From: Arsukibacterium sp.
GTDB lineage: Bacteria; Pseudomonadota; Gammaproteobacteria; Enterobacterales; Alteromonadaceae
Direction of reading: 5' to 3'
Assembly: GCF_018402695.1 (NCBI RefSeq)
Contig: NZ_JAGYIM010000013.1
Location: forward strand, 24,326 to 88,325
Length of the DNA: 64,000 nucleotides
Shown here: positions 1-8,697 of the stretch, one piece after another
How the letters are laid out: the number at the start of each line of letters is the position of its first letter
Numbering within the stretch: the stretch's first letter is position 1
Translations under genes and position numbers: made by a program
Notes under the pieces: generated by a model
Seen by the model: only the letters and a program-made list of their open reading frames with translations
What the model was told of the DNA's origin: nothing
Databases searched by the model: none

Positions 1-459
1 GTCGCTTCGACAAAATTAGACCGCCATCTGCATAAAACCGAACCACGTTACAACCCCGGTGATAAAGTCGATATAATTGTCAGCGAGCAAACCGATATTG
101 GTTATAAAGCCGTGGTAAACCACCAGCACTGGGGGGTGCTTTATAAAAATGAAGTCTTTAAACCCTTGCGTCGTGGTGACAAACATACGGCCTACATTGT
201 TAAAGTAAGAGACGATGGCAAGATAGATTTGCGCCTAACCGCCACAACCTATAAACAAGCGTTAGAGCTTACAGAGCAAATCATGACGAAGTTAAAGCAG
301 AATGGCGGCAAGCTTGCATTAACCGATAAAAGCTCACCAGAACTTATCTATGAAGCGTTTGGCGTAAGTAAAAAAGCTTATAAACAAGCTATTGGCACGC
401 TTTATAAAGATAAAAAAATTGTAATTTTAGACGCAGGCATCATGTTAGTTGGCAGCTAA
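1..459 (+). CDS. CvfB-like S1 RNA-binding protein, 3' part
   Basis: The open frame enters from the left edge, so the N-terminal S1 domains are missing. The visible 152 residues match the C-terminal half of the CvfB/YitL family: an S1-like segment that includes GYKAVVN and NEVFKPLRRGD, then a winged-helix-like tail ending near KDKKIVILDAG. Family members bind RNA and affect virulence or growth traits in Firmicutes; the role in gammaproteobacteria is unclear. The GTG at 112 lies inside the domain and is not a real start. The stop overlaps or nearly touches the next gene, so the two are probably co-transcribed. Confidence 0.85.
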   Translation, partial: VASTKLDRHLHKTEPRYNPGDKVDIIVSEQTDIGYKAVVNHQHWGVLYKNEVFKPLRRGDKHTAYIVKVRDDGKIDLRLTATTYKQALELTEQIMTKLKQNGGKLALTDKSSPELIYEAFGVSKKAYKQAIGTLYKDKKIVILDAGIMLVGS

Positions 460-478
460 ACCCCCTTTAACGACCAGA

Positions 479-1522
479 ATGGCAAAAATTCAGCCTGTAA
501 TAAACTGGCTGCTTGATCTGTTTCAGCGCCATTCCGGACTGATGGCTGTATTGGCGTTTGTCTCTGGAATTGCCAGTTATGTCCTGGTTGATCGAAAAGA
601 ATCAATTGCCCAGTTTATTGCCGCTTTTATGTTATTCAGCTGGGTTTTACTGGTCGCTGATAATTGGCTGAGGGCCAGTTTGGAACGCCGGTTTGGCTGG
701 AATTTATCGCCGATAGTTATACGATTTCTGACCCAGTTGGTGCATCAGGAGAGTTTATTTTTCGCCTTACCTTTTTTTCTGGCGGTAACCAGTTGGGACC
801 ATGGTCAGGCAGTATTCACAAGTTTGTTATTGGTTTGTGCGCTAGTTTCAATCATTGACCCGCTCTATTATAAATATCTGGCCACACGCTATGCCCTTTT
901 TGTCGCTTTCCATACCCTGGCATTATTTGTCGTAATGCTGGTAGTGCTGCCACTACTGTTACAGCTCACTACCCAGCAAAGCCTTATTGCAGCAATTATT
1001 GCCGCTATGCTGTTCAGCCTGCCAAGTATGATTAGGGTGTTACCGCCTGGCCGCTGGTGGCGGCTGCCGATGTTAATGGGTATGCTCTGCCTGATGGCTG
1101 TGACGCTATGGCAACTGCGCAGTTGGGTCCCCCCTGCCGGCATAAGGCTAACCGATATTGCTATCTCGCATCAGGTTGACGAAGCACAACGTAAGGCTGG
1201 CGCCAATATCAAGCAGTTAACCGTAGCAGATCTAGAGAATGGCCTGTATGCCTGGACTGCAGTACGAGCCCCAAGGGGGCTAAGAGAGAAAGTTCATCAT
1301 GTCTGGTTACTCAATGGCCGGGAAGTTGATCGGATTGTACTGGATATCCGAGGGGGTCGGGAGGCCGGCTATCGGGCCTGGAGTCACAAGCTAGTGTTTC
1401 CCCCCTATCCTGCTGGCAACTGGCAAGTTCAGGTAGTAACTGAGTCTGGCCGTTTGATTGGGCTGACCCGTTTTAAAGTGACAAAAAAACCAATCAAGCC
1501 AGTAAAAACAACGATCGATTAG
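479..1522 (+). CDS. DUF5924/DUF2914 membrane protein
   Basis: This protein of about 347 residues has several hydrophobic helices in its first 230 residues. A soluble C-terminal DUF2914-like domain follows, with YAWTAVRAPRGLREKVHHVW and a GNWQVQVVTESG strand near the end. The layout matches DUF5924 proteins of Alteromonadales; the function is unknown. ATG 479 is chosen, 20 bases after the upstream stop. A TTG at 449, overlapping the cvfB-like gene, would add 10 residues and cannot be excluded because neither start has a strong ribosome site. A strong hairpin follows the stop. Confidence 0.75.
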   Translation: MAKIQPVINWLLDLFQRHSGLMAVLAFVSGIASYVLVDRKESIAQFIAAFMLFSWVLLVADNWLRASLERRFGWNLSPIVIRFLTQLVHQESLFFALPFFLAVTSWDHGQAVFTSLLLVCALVSIIDPLYYKYLATRYALFVAFHTLALFVVMLVVLPLLLQLTTQQSLIAAIIAAMLFSLPSMIRVLPPGRWWRLPMLMGMLCLMAVTLWQLRSWVPPAGIRLTDIAISHQVDEAQRKAGANIKQLTVADLENGLYAWTAVRAPRGLREKVHHVWLLNGREVDRIVLDIRGGREAGYRAWSHKLVFPPYPAGNWQVQVVTESGRLIGLTRFKVTKKPIKPVKTTID

Positions 1523-1535
1523 CGTTGCAGAAAAT

Positions 1536-1561
1536 AGAAAAGGGCCGGTAGGCCCTTTTCT
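1536..1561. terminator. Bidirectional rho-independent terminator
   Basis: A perfect 11-bp stem (AGAAAAGGGCC paired with GGCCCTTTTCT) encloses a GGTA loop. It lies between convergent genes, with T-rich ends on both strands, so it can stop transcription of the DUF5924 gene (+) and of csbD (-). Confidence 0.9.
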
Positions 1562-1575
1562 ATGCTTCAATATTT

Positions 1576-1767
1576 TTAATCTTTGAGGCGATTAAATTCC
1601 TGCTCTGCCTGGTCACGGCTCATGCCGTAACGCTCCTGCATTTTGCCACAGAATTTTTCAAAACTACCGTCAACTTGCTGTATATCGTCATCAGTCAATT
1701 TGCCCCATTTTTCTTTAACCGAGCCTTTCATTTGACGCCATTTACCTTCTGCGATATCACTATTCAT
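1576..1767 (-). CDS. CsbD family stress protein
   Basis: A 63-residue protein with the CsbD/YjbJ pattern: N-terminal EGKWRQMKGSVKEKWGKLTDDD, then a short acidic and glutamine-rich helix. CsbD proteins are abundant general-stress proteins of unknown biochemical role. Two in-frame ATGs exist (1773 and 1767). A GGAG sits about 7 bases before the second and only about 2 bases before the first, so MNSDIAEGKW is the likely N-terminus, which also fits the family. The gene is monocistronic, with an A/T-rich upstream region (1768-2021) where no single promoter stands out. Confidence 0.85.
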   Translation of the reverse strand: MNSDIAEGKWRQMKGSVKEKWGKLTDDDIQQVDGSFEKFCGKMQERYGMSRDQAEQEFNRLKD

Positions 1768-2021
1768 AATCATTCTCCATTGGATTACAGAACAAAAGCC
1801 ATGCTGTAGAGAGTGTGCACAGACGCAAACTACGGCAACAACACTATTAATTCTGCAATGCCCATACCAACTAAAAATTAATTATAAACCATTGAATATA
1901 TTCAATTTAAAAAACATTTCAATTTTAGCGTTAACTTAATTTTAAAAAATAAAGTACAATTTACCGACCAGTCTGAAAAAAATGCAGGCTGCTGGCTTCT
2001 CTGCCAGGCTAATTCTGCTAG

Positions 2022-3266
2022 TTAACAGACGCTACGGTTGTCCGGCTTCGACAGTACCATGTGCACAGCACTGGTAGCGCGCTCCATAAAGCCACCTTCG
2101 CAATAACATAAGTAAAAATGCCACAGCCGGATAAAATTGTCGTCATATCCTAGCTGATGCACCGCATCTCGCTGATGCATGAAGTTATCACACCATAATT
2201 TCAACGTTTTTGCGTAATCAAAGCCAATGTCCTGCACATGGCGGATAACTAAGTCCGTTTTCCGACTTACCGCAGTAGCCATCCGGCTAAGGGAAGGCAG
2301 GCATCCACCCGGGAAAACATATCTTTTGATAAAATCCACTTCCCGTACGTATTGCTGATATCGTTGATCAACTATGGTAATAGCTTGCAGTAACATTAAG
2401 CCATCCGGTTTCAGTAAACTGGCGCACTTCTGAAAATACTCGTCCAGATAATTATCACCGACAGCTTCAATCATCTCAATGGACACTAATTTATCGAACT
2501 GGCCAGTTAAGTCACGATAATCCTCAAACAATAACGTTATCCTATCCTGTAGACCTAAGGCTTCAACCTTGGCTTTTGCATATGCCAGTTGTTCAGCTGA
2601 AATGGTAGTAGTGGTTACTTTACAGCCATAATGCTGTGCAGCATAAATGGCTAGGCCTCCCCAGCCGGTACCTATCTCAATTAAATGATCAGTAGGGCTT
2701 AATTGCAATTTGTCACAGATCTGTTTCAGTTTATACTGCTGAGCCGTTGCCAAATCGGCCGTCTCGGTTGGAAAAACTGCACTGGAATACATCATGCTGT
2801 CATCTAGAAACAGTTGGTACATTTCATTGCCAAGATCATAATGCGCAGCAATATTTTTCCTAGCCTGTGCTTTGGAATTACTGTTACGCCAATTCAATGC
2901 TTTAAGAAACGGCCTGCTTAATCTGGACCAGGTAGAATCCATTTTATCTAAAAGGGGCAAGTTACGACCAAAAATTCGCACCAGGGCGGTGAGGTTGTCA
3001 CAGCGCCAGTACCCTTCAATATAGGCTTCTCCCCCGCCAACAGAACCGGCCAGCACCAGTTTCTGATAAAAGCCAGGGTCCAGCACGGTTAATGTGACTT
3101 TTAAGTCACTGCCCACCTCTCCCAGCTGAAATCGTTGTTCTCCTTCAATCAGGGTTATCTCGCCCTGCTTAAGTTGCCCCAAAAAAGTCAGGGTAAATTT
3201 GCGGCACAGCCGGTCAAACCAACCCAAATTTGCAAACACCGCTTGATCGGTAAGCGATAAACTCAT
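2022..3266 (-). CDS. cfa: Cyclopropane-fatty-acyl-phospholipid synthase family protein
   Basis: A protein of 414 residues that transfers a methyl group from S-adenosylmethionine to the double bond of membrane phospholipid acyl chains, or a related lipid methylation. The SAM motif EIGTGWGG is at about residues 197-204, and the family signature AHYDLGN at 141-147. ATG 3266 is chosen: it follows the DUF1365 stop by two bases and has AGGGAA in front; the longer frame to 3371 lies inside DUF1365. It is the last gene of the minus-strand photo-oxidative operon. A short GC hairpin plus T-run near 1973-2010 may end the transcript. It could be a UfaM-like methylase rather than true Cfa. Confidence 0.92.
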   Translation of the reverse strand: MSLSLTDQAVFANLGWFDRLCRKFTLTFLGQLKQGEITLIEGEQRFQLGEVGSDLKVTLTVLDPGFYQKLVLAGSVGGGEAYIEGYWRCDNLTALVRIFGRNLPLLDKMDSTWSRLSRPFLKALNWRNSNSKAQARKNIAAHYDLGNEMYQLFLDDSMMYSSAVFPTETADLATAQQYKLKQICDKLQLSPTDHLIEIGTGWGGLAIYAAQHYGCKVTTTTISAEQLAYAKAKVEALGLQDRITLLFEDYRDLTGQFDKLVSIEMIEAVGDNYLDEYFQKCASLLKPDGLMLLQAITIVDQRYQQYVREVDFIKRYVFPGGCLPSLSRMATAVSRKTDLVIRHVQDIGFDYAKTLKLWCDNFMHQRDAVHQLGYDDNFIRLWHFYLCYCEGGFMERATSAVHMVLSKPDNRSVC

Positions 3267-3268
3267 AA

Positions 3269-4021
3269 CTACTGTTCCCTGGATTTTGGATGTTGATGCA
3301 GCGGCACACCCTTTAAATAAAGTTTTAATGCCTGCCAGTATATGCGCCACATTACCTGTACGTTTTGCCATGGATGGCGGATCAGGATCCGCCGACGGTT
3401 AGCTTTAGTCAAATCGAAGCGTTTTAACTTAATCCAGGCACTGAATACTGCCTGCTGCTGTTTAAGGTTCGTGATGCTGCAGTACAGCTGGTTTGTTGGC
3501 TCAGGTATTTGCCAGCGATACTGCATGTCAATTGGATTAAATGGCGACACGTGAAAGGCCTTATCATGCTGATAAAAGCCGGCTTGGTCACTATCTGAAT
3601 AAATGGTTTGAAGGTAGTAATGACGTTCATTCCACGGTGTGTTACTGACTTCCGCCAGTAAATAGCAGAATGCGCCATGCTCATCATAGCAGTAGTAAAG
3701 TGTAATAGGACTGAAGTAATAACCCCAGTTAGCCAGTGGCGTCAGCAGAAAAACCTTGGCAAGCTGCTTTTCACCGCCTAACTCACGCACTTTATCCTGC
3801 ACAGCCCGCACTAGAACTTTATTGCCTGCCAGATAGTCATTGCGCCGATAGCTTAGCGCGGCAAAGCCTTCGTGTTTTATCCCAACCTCGGATAAACTTT
3901 CTGGTGTCAACTGGTCACAATCAAGCCAGAAGGCATTAAGGGAATAATTGAAACCATGCGCCTTTGGCACAAAACGTTTGTGACCGACATCACCACAATA
4001 CACTGCATGTCCGGCTTGCAT
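3269..4021 (-). CDS. DUF1365 domain protein
   Basis: A protein of 250 residues with the DUF1365 pattern, including HGFNYSLNAFWLDCDQL near the N-terminus, FLLTPLANWGYYFSPITLYYCYD in the middle and FHVSPFNPIDMQYRW. The molecular function is unknown, but the family is nearly always encoded between a flavin amine-oxidase-like gene and a cfa-like gene, as here. Start and upstream stop overlap in TAATG, implying translational coupling. No signal peptide is evident. The constant pairing suggests a role in modifying membrane fatty acids. Confidence 0.88.
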   Translation of the reverse strand: MQAGHAVYCGDVGHKRFVPKAHGFNYSLNAFWLDCDQLTPESLSEVGIKHEGFAALSYRRNDYLAGNKVLVRAVQDKVRELGGEKQLAKVFLLTPLANWGYYFSPITLYYCYDEHGAFCYLLAEVSNTPWNERHYYLQTIYSDSDQAGFYQHDKAFHVSPFNPIDMQYRWQIPEPTNQLYCSITNLKQQQAVFSAWIKLKRFDLTKANRRRILIRHPWQNVQVMWRIYWQALKLYLKGVPLHQHPKSREQ

Positions 4022-5277
4022 TAATACTTTATCCCAAACATTGCCGCAACATCCACTGCACTTCGGGCACCGTCTTCATGAAAACCGTTATACCAGTATG
4101 CGCCACAGAAATAACTATGATTTTTACCATTAATTACGTTCCGCTGTAGTTGCGCTGCCATTGTCATCATATTGTAAACCGGGTGCGCATAACGGTAGGT
4201 TCCAAGTATTTTGTCGCTGGCAATAGCGCTAGTGTTATTTAAGGTCACGCAAAACGTTACTGGTGCGTCCAGACGTTGCAGTATATTCATATTATAAGTC
4301 AAGGTTGCACGGCTGCGATCAGTCGCATCCAGGTTATAATTCCATGACGCCCAGGCCGCACGACGTTTCGGCAGCAAGCTGGTATCAGTGTGCAAAACCA
4401 CTTCGTTCTGTTGATAAGCGATAGCACCTAATATTGACTGCTCATCAGTTGTTGCATCGTCTCCCAGCAACGCCAATGCCTGGTCGCTATGACAGGAAAA
4501 AATTACTTTATCGAATTGCTCGGTTTTACCATTGGCAAAATTTAAACTGACGCCGTATTCATTCCGGGTCACCGATGAGATGTTTTGCGACAACCTGAGG
4601 TTAGTAGTACCCAGACGGCTTAACAACGCGTCTACATAACGTTTTGAGCCCCCCTTTATCACAGCCCATTGTGGTCGATCGGTAATATTGAGCAGGCCAT
4701 GATTATTGAAAAAACGCAAAAAAAACCGGACCGGGAACGATGGCATCTCGGTTAAACCAGCAGACCAGATAGCGGCGCCCATGGGCAACAGATAATTATC
4801 CCGCATGGCATTACCAAACTTATACTTTTGCAGGAACTCACCCAGCTTTAAATCCAGGTCCGGGTGCTCTTGTGCAACTAACTGTTTGCCTAATTTATTA
4901 AAACGAACAATATCAGCCAGCATCCGCCAGAATGAAGGTCGCAACAGGTTACGTTTCTGAGCAAATAAGCTGGCGAGGGTATTACCGTTATACTCCAGAT
5001 CATGTCGTGAATTTTTGACCGAAAAACTCATTTCTGTATCAAGTTTTTCTACCGCTAAATCGGCGATAAACTTGTTAAATACCGGATAGGTCCAGTCATT
5101 AAATACAATAAAACCGGTATCAATTGCATATTTCTCACCTGCTACTTCAACCTCAACAGTAGCGGTGTGTCCTCCCAGATAATCATTTGCTTCGAATAAA
5201 GTGACATCATGTTCCTGCTGTAATAAATACCAGCTGAGCATGCCAGAGATGCCCCCGCCAATTACTGCTATACGCAT
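4021..5277 (-). CDS. FAD-dependent oxidoreductase (amine-oxidase/desaturase-like)
   Basis: A 418-residue flavoprotein. The dinucleotide-binding motif IGGGISGMLSWYLLQ is at residues 6-20, followed by the acidic end of beta-2 (LFEAND) and a GGHTATVE segment typical of the NAD/FAD-binding amine-oxidase superfamily. The C-terminus has YFCGAYWYNGFHEDG, the usual FAD-contact region. Homologues sit beside DUF1365 and cfa-like genes in many proteobacteria, and a lipid acyl-chain oxidation or desaturation role is inferred. It is the fourth gene of the operon; the gap to the upstream gene is 14 bases. Confidence 0.88.
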   Translation of the reverse strand: MRIAVIGGGISGMLSWYLLQQEHDVTLFEANDYLGGHTATVEVEVAGEKYAIDTGFIVFNDWTYPVFNKFIADLAVEKLDTEMSFSVKNSRHDLEYNGNTLASLFAQKRNLLRPSFWRMLADIVRFNKLGKQLVAQEHPDLDLKLGEFLQKYKFGNAMRDNYLLPMGAAIWSAGLTEMPSFPVRFFLRFFNNHGLLNITDRPQWAVIKGGSKRYVDALLSRLGTTNLRLSQNISSVTRNEYGVSLNFANGKTEQFDKVIFSCHSDQALALLGDDATTDEQSILGAIAYQQNEVVLHTDTSLLPKRRAAWASWNYNLDATDRSRATLTYNMNILQRLDAPVTFCVTLNNTSAIASDKILGTYRYAHPVYNMMTMAAQLQRNVINGKNHSYFCGAYWYNGFHEDGARSAVDVAAMFGIKY

Positions 5278-5291
5278 TCACGTTTCCTTAA

Positions 5292-5732
5292 TCAGGCCTT
5301 TGCCATTCTATGTTTTACTTGAGTTGTTGCCCAACCGAGTACTGGTAAATGCTGGTAAACCAACTCTGTCAGATCATAAAAATCCCGGTGATAATAAATG
5401 CGCTGGCCACGCCAACGCAGCTCGGTACAGCCGTGAACTTCAATTGGTTTGCCTTTAGCTATTGCCGGATGGGATAAGGTCATAATCCAGCTGATAAAAC
5501 TAAGCTGTTCCCCGTCAGTCTGGCTCACCGGATGAAATTGACAATATGTCAGACGCTGATAGGCATGAGCAAAATAGCTGGTAAGATTATCCCGGCCATT
5601 TATCTGATGCACCGGATCAATAAACGTAACGTCCTCGGTATAAATGTCTGCAAGTTTGTCTAAGCCATCATGCGCCAACGCATTATAAAACTGCAAAAAA
5701 CCTGCTAATTTATTTTCAGCATATTCATTCAT
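5292..5732 (-). CDS. Nuclear transport factor 2-like (SnoaL) protein
   Basis: A 146-residue alpha+beta protein of the NTF2-like fold: an N-terminal helix, then YTEDVTFIDPVHQINGRDNLTSYF, and a C-terminal strand set with ELRWRGQRIYYHRDFYDL. Such proteins are small enzymes or binding modules; the substrate is unknown. ATG 5732 overlaps the photolyase stop in ATGAATGA, implying coupled translation. The longer frame to 5792 runs inside phr and is rejected. It belongs to the conserved photolyase/FAD/DUF1365/cfa set. Confidence 0.85.
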   Translation of the reverse strand: MNEYAENKLAGFLQFYNALAHDGLDKLADIYTEDVTFIDPVHQINGRDNLTSYFAHAYQRLTYCQFHPVSQTDGEQLSFISWIMTLSHPAIAKGKPIEVHGCTELRWRGQRIYYHRDFYDLTELVYQHLPVLGWATTQVKHRMAKA

Positions 5733-7173
5733 CTGACTTTTTAACCTCAGTAAACAACGCCAGGGTAATTTTACGTGCTTCATTGTGGTCAACTATCGGT
5801 GGCCAGTACTTTGCTGGTGTGGACTTTTTATGGGGCCAGTGGATTTCTTTATTGTCTAATTGGGCTAACTCGGGCAGATAACGGCGGATAAAGGTGCCCT
5901 CAGGGTCAAAGCGCTCACTTTGGGTTACCGGATTAAAGATCCTGAAATAAGGTGCGGCATCTGTTCCGGTTGACGCCGCCCATTGCCAGCCACCATTATT
6001 TGCGGCGAATTCACCATCAATCAATTTAGTCATGAAATATTGCTCACCCCATCGCCAATCAACGTGTAAGTCTTTAACCAGGAAACTGGCAGTAATCATC
6101 CTGAGCCTGTTGTGCATCCAGCCGGTCTGATTTAACTGACGCATTGCCGCATCAACAATCGGGTAACCGGTTTTACCATTGCACCAGGCAGTGAACAATG
6201 ACTTATTATTGTGCCAACGAATTGCAGCAGTATCTGCCTGAAAAGGCTTATGTTTAATCAGTTGAGGATAGGCCACCAGAATATGTTTATAGAACTCCCG
6301 CCAGATCAGCTCAGACAACCAGACACTGGCGCCGCTTTTTTCCTGTTCCAGAGCTGGCCCGGCTTCAATAAGCAAACGACTTACACACTGTTGGGCCGAT
6401 AACACCCCACAAGCAAGATACACAGACAAACCTGACGTGCCGCTAACCGCTGGGAAGTCGCGGCCGTCGTTATAATCTGCGACACGTTGCTGACAAAACT
6501 CGCGCATATTTTCCAGCACGTGTTTTTCTGCGACTGGCCAATTAACAGAACTGTCATCGCCTTGGTTCATTGCCGCAAAGCCGAGCTGCTGTGCCAGGTC
6601 CTTAACCTCAAAAAGCGCTGAGCTGTTTGCTTTTGGAAAACAATGCACCTGCTGCTCCTGCAAACGAGCTAACCAGTTCCGTTTAAAGGGAGTAAACACT
6701 TTATAGGTGTCACCACTATGGGTACGAATACTGCCGGGTGGCATGATACACAGCCTGTCATACCAATTAACTGCGACCCCGGCCTGCTGTAGTTGCTGAC
6801 TGATTATTTTATCGCGGTGCTGTTCGCGCAGTTCATACTCAGTCTGGCCGTACAGGGCAACCATTCCAGCATCGGTTAGTTTGCTGAAGATGCCTTTGCA
6901 AGCTTGATAGCTATCTGCTTCAACGGTTAGCAAGGCGATGTTCTGATTATTTAGCTCCGTTTTCATCTGGCAGATACGACGCCGGATAAAATCTTGTTTT
7001 ATCGGTGCCATATGATGTTGTTGCCAGGTCTCTGGCGTGGCAATAAATAGCGCGATGACAGCTCCAGCCGGGTCTTTGCTGGCTGCCGCTGCTGCATAAT
7101 AAAGCGCGGCGTTATCGTATGAACGTAAATCATTACGTAACCAGACGACATGCAGTGAAGATGAGTTTGCCAT
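5725..7173 (-). CDS. phrB: Deoxyribodipyrimidine photolyase
   Basis: A 482-residue class I CPD photolyase, which uses blue light and FADH to reverse cyclobutane pyrimidine dimers. The N-terminal Rossmann domain begins VVWLRNDLRSYDNAAL; the C-terminal FAD-binding domain carries GKTGYPIVDAAMRQL, GWMHNRLRM and NNGGWQWAASTGTDAAPYFR, hallmarks of the family. ATG 7173 is chosen because it follows the upstream stop as TGATATG and gives the usual family length; the frame to 7266 overlaps the upstream gene. Second gene of the operon. Confidence 0.96.
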   Translation of the reverse strand: MANSSSLHVVWLRNDLRSYDNAALYYAAAAASKDPAGAVIALFIATPETWQQHHMAPIKQDFIRRRICQMKTELNNQNIALLTVEADSYQACKGIFSKLTDAGMVALYGQTEYELREQHRDKIISQQLQQAGVAVNWYDRLCIMPPGSIRTHSGDTYKVFTPFKRNWLARLQEQQVHCFPKANSSALFEVKDLAQQLGFAAMNQGDDSSVNWPVAEKHVLENMREFCQQRVADYNDGRDFPAVSGTSGLSVYLACGVLSAQQCVSRLLIEAGPALEQEKSGASVWLSELIWREFYKHILVAYPQLIKHKPFQADTAAIRWHNNKSLFTAWCNGKTGYPIVDAAMRQLNQTGWMHNRLRMITASFLVKDLHVDWRWGEQYFMTKLIDGEFAANNGGWQWAASTGTDAAPYFRIFNPVTQSERFDPEGTFIRRYLPELAQLDNKEIHWPHKKSTPAKYWPPIVDHNEARKITLALFTEVKKSDE

Positions 7174-7174
7174 A

Positions 7175-8116
7175 TCAGGCTCGTAATCCAAGTTGTTCCG
7201 GATAAGGGTTGAAGTATCGTTGTGCTGCGACATATTGATTTGGATAGTGACGCAAATGATGAGCAAGTAAAGTCAGAGGCGACATCAGCGGCAAAAATCC
7301 CTGACGGTAGCGCTCAATTAAATCAGCCAACTCATGTTTCTCGGCCTGACTTAGCGACTTTTTCAAAAAACCCTGTAAGTGTTGTAATACATTTGCATGC
7401 TGCTTGCGGCTCGCAATATTTTTCAGCGCTTGCATTAAATCAGTAAGGTACCTGAGAGATAACTCTGCAGCATCAAACAATTTAGCACTGGCTACCAGCC
7501 GGCCAAGCTCCCGGTAAGCAACCGGGCTATGCGCCATCACCAGAAACTTATAACGACTATGAAACTTTACCAGCTTGGCCGTACTAAAACCGTCCTGCAT
7601 CTGCTGTTGATAATCATGGCAGGCATATATCCGGGTAATAAAGTTTTCACGTAAAGCAGGATCAAGTAACCGACCATCCTCTTCAACTGGCAACCAAGGG
7701 TAACGCTGCATTAATTGCTTTGTAAAGACACCCACACCTACTTTGCCAAGCTGTTGTCCGCCGTCATCATACAACCGGACCCGTTCCATCCCACAACTGG
7801 GTGATTTAGCGCACACCACGTATCCGCTCAGCTCTGCCAGTTTAGGGAGTAATTGTTCAGTGTAAGCTAACATTTCTGACGTATGGTCAACCGCAGGATC
7901 ACGACTTTGCACCAGTCTGATATTAAGTTGTCTGTCACGCTGCAAACGTATCGCTGGCCTTGGCACACCAAGACCAATAGCCTGCTCCGGACAAACTGCA
8001 ACAAATTGCACCAGCGGTTTTAATTGCTGCAGGCAAAAACTCGATGCTTTGTGACCGCCATCAAACCGCACCGGCTCGCCTAGAACACAAGCGCTGATCC
8101 CAATTCTGATTGTCAT
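7175..8116 (-). CDS. DUF523 + DUF1722 (YbgA-like) protein
   Basis: A 313-residue two-domain protein. The N-terminal DUF523 part has ISACVLGEPVRFDGGHK and a CAKSPSCGMERVRLYD motif with conserved cysteines; the C-terminal DUF1722 (YbgA) part begins near FHSRYKFLVMAHSPVAYRELGRL. In E. coli a YbgA-like gene neighbours phr, and the family is regularly linked to photolyase; the biochemical role is unknown. It is the first gene of the minus-strand operon, so the sigma-factor-like promoter at 8202-8231 should control it. Confidence 0.9.
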   Translation of the reverse strand: MTIRIGISACVLGEPVRFDGGHKASSFCLQQLKPLVQFVAVCPEQAIGLGVPRPAIRLQRDRQLNIRLVQSRDPAVDHTSEMLAYTEQLLPKLAELSGYVVCAKSPSCGMERVRLYDDGGQQLGKVGVGVFTKQLMQRYPWLPVEEDGRLLDPALRENFITRIYACHDYQQQMQDGFSTAKLVKFHSRYKFLVMAHSPVAYRELGRLVASAKLFDAAELSLRYLTDLMQALKNIASRKQHANVLQHLQGFLKKSLSQAEKHELADLIERYRQGFLPLMSPLTLLAHHLRHYPNQYVAAQRYFNPYPEQLGLRA

Positions 8117-8201
8117 ACCCTGAAAACTCTGCCCATTGATTAATTAACCCTGATTCAAAGTTAAGTTGCGAATATTATTTTATAACGGTAGTGAACCCTT
8201 T

Positions 8202-8231
8202 TCTTTACAGATAAAGCCAGGCCACGGATCA
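8202..8231 (-). promoter_or_regulatory. Candidate ECF sigma (RpoE/ChrR-type) promoter
   Basis: On the minus strand TGATCC is followed, after exactly 18 bases, by TAAAGA, about 86 bases before the first gene of the photolyase operon. The singlet-oxygen sigma factor RpoE with anti-sigma ChrR recognises TGATCC-N18-TAAG-like sites in Rhodobacter, and its conserved regulon includes photolyase and cfa-like genes. The match in sequence, spacing and gene content supports the call. The sigma factor is not encoded in this window. Confidence 0.6.
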
Positions 8232-8268
8232 GTTTACAGCTGAAATTTTGCAACGATAATACCGCCAA

Positions 8269-8309
8269 AAAAAAACGATAGTTACCCGCATAGTAACTAT
8301 CGTTTTTTT
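8269..8309. terminator. Rho-independent terminator after ihfA
   Basis: A perfect 17-bp inverted repeat: A-run plus ACGATAGTTAC pairs with GTAACTATCGT plus T-run, with a 7-base loop. The A and T runs make it bidirectional. It ends the pheS-pheT-ihfA transcript and insulates the photolyase operon promoter. Confidence 0.93.
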
Positions 8310-8398
8310 AGTTATTCAGGTTGAAAAGCCATCAACCCAGCTCACCACCACACTTATAATCTCATCGATTATTCCGCAAGCCGCTACATAGCAGTAAA

Positions 8399-8695
8399 TC
8401 AGGCTTTACTGGTGCCGGTTTCAACCCTGGACTTTAACTTCTGGCCTGGCCGGAAGGTAACTACACAGCGGGCGGAAATCGGAATATCTTCCCCCGTTTT
8501 CGGGTTCCGGCCGGGTCGTTCATTTTTCACCCGTAAGTCAAAGTTACCAAAGCCAGATAACTTTACTTGTTCACCCGCTTCCAGCGCGGTACGAATTTCT
8601 TCAAAAAAAGCTTCTACTATCAATTTAGCATCACGTTTGCTAACGCCAAACTTGGTAAACAAACGTTCTGCTAAATCAGCTTTGGTAAGCGCCAT
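8399..8695 (-). CDS. ihfA: Integration host factor subunit alpha
   Basis: A 98-residue DNA-bending protein of the HU/IHF family, beginning [20 protein letters not shown] and carrying the DNA-binding arm motif [12 protein letters not shown]. With IHF-beta it bends DNA at recombination sites and sigma-54 promoters. The gene follows pheT by two bases, the same arrangement as in E. coli, and shares its transcript. It is relevant to this window because the ABC exporter promoter at 42.7 kb has a candidate IHF site. Confidence 0.97.
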   Translation of the reverse strand: MALTKADLAERLFTKFGVSKRDAKLIVEAFFEEIRTALEAGEQVKLSGFGNFDLRVKNERPGRNPKTGEDIPISARCVVTFRPGQKLKSRVETGTSKA

Positions 8696-8697
8696 TC

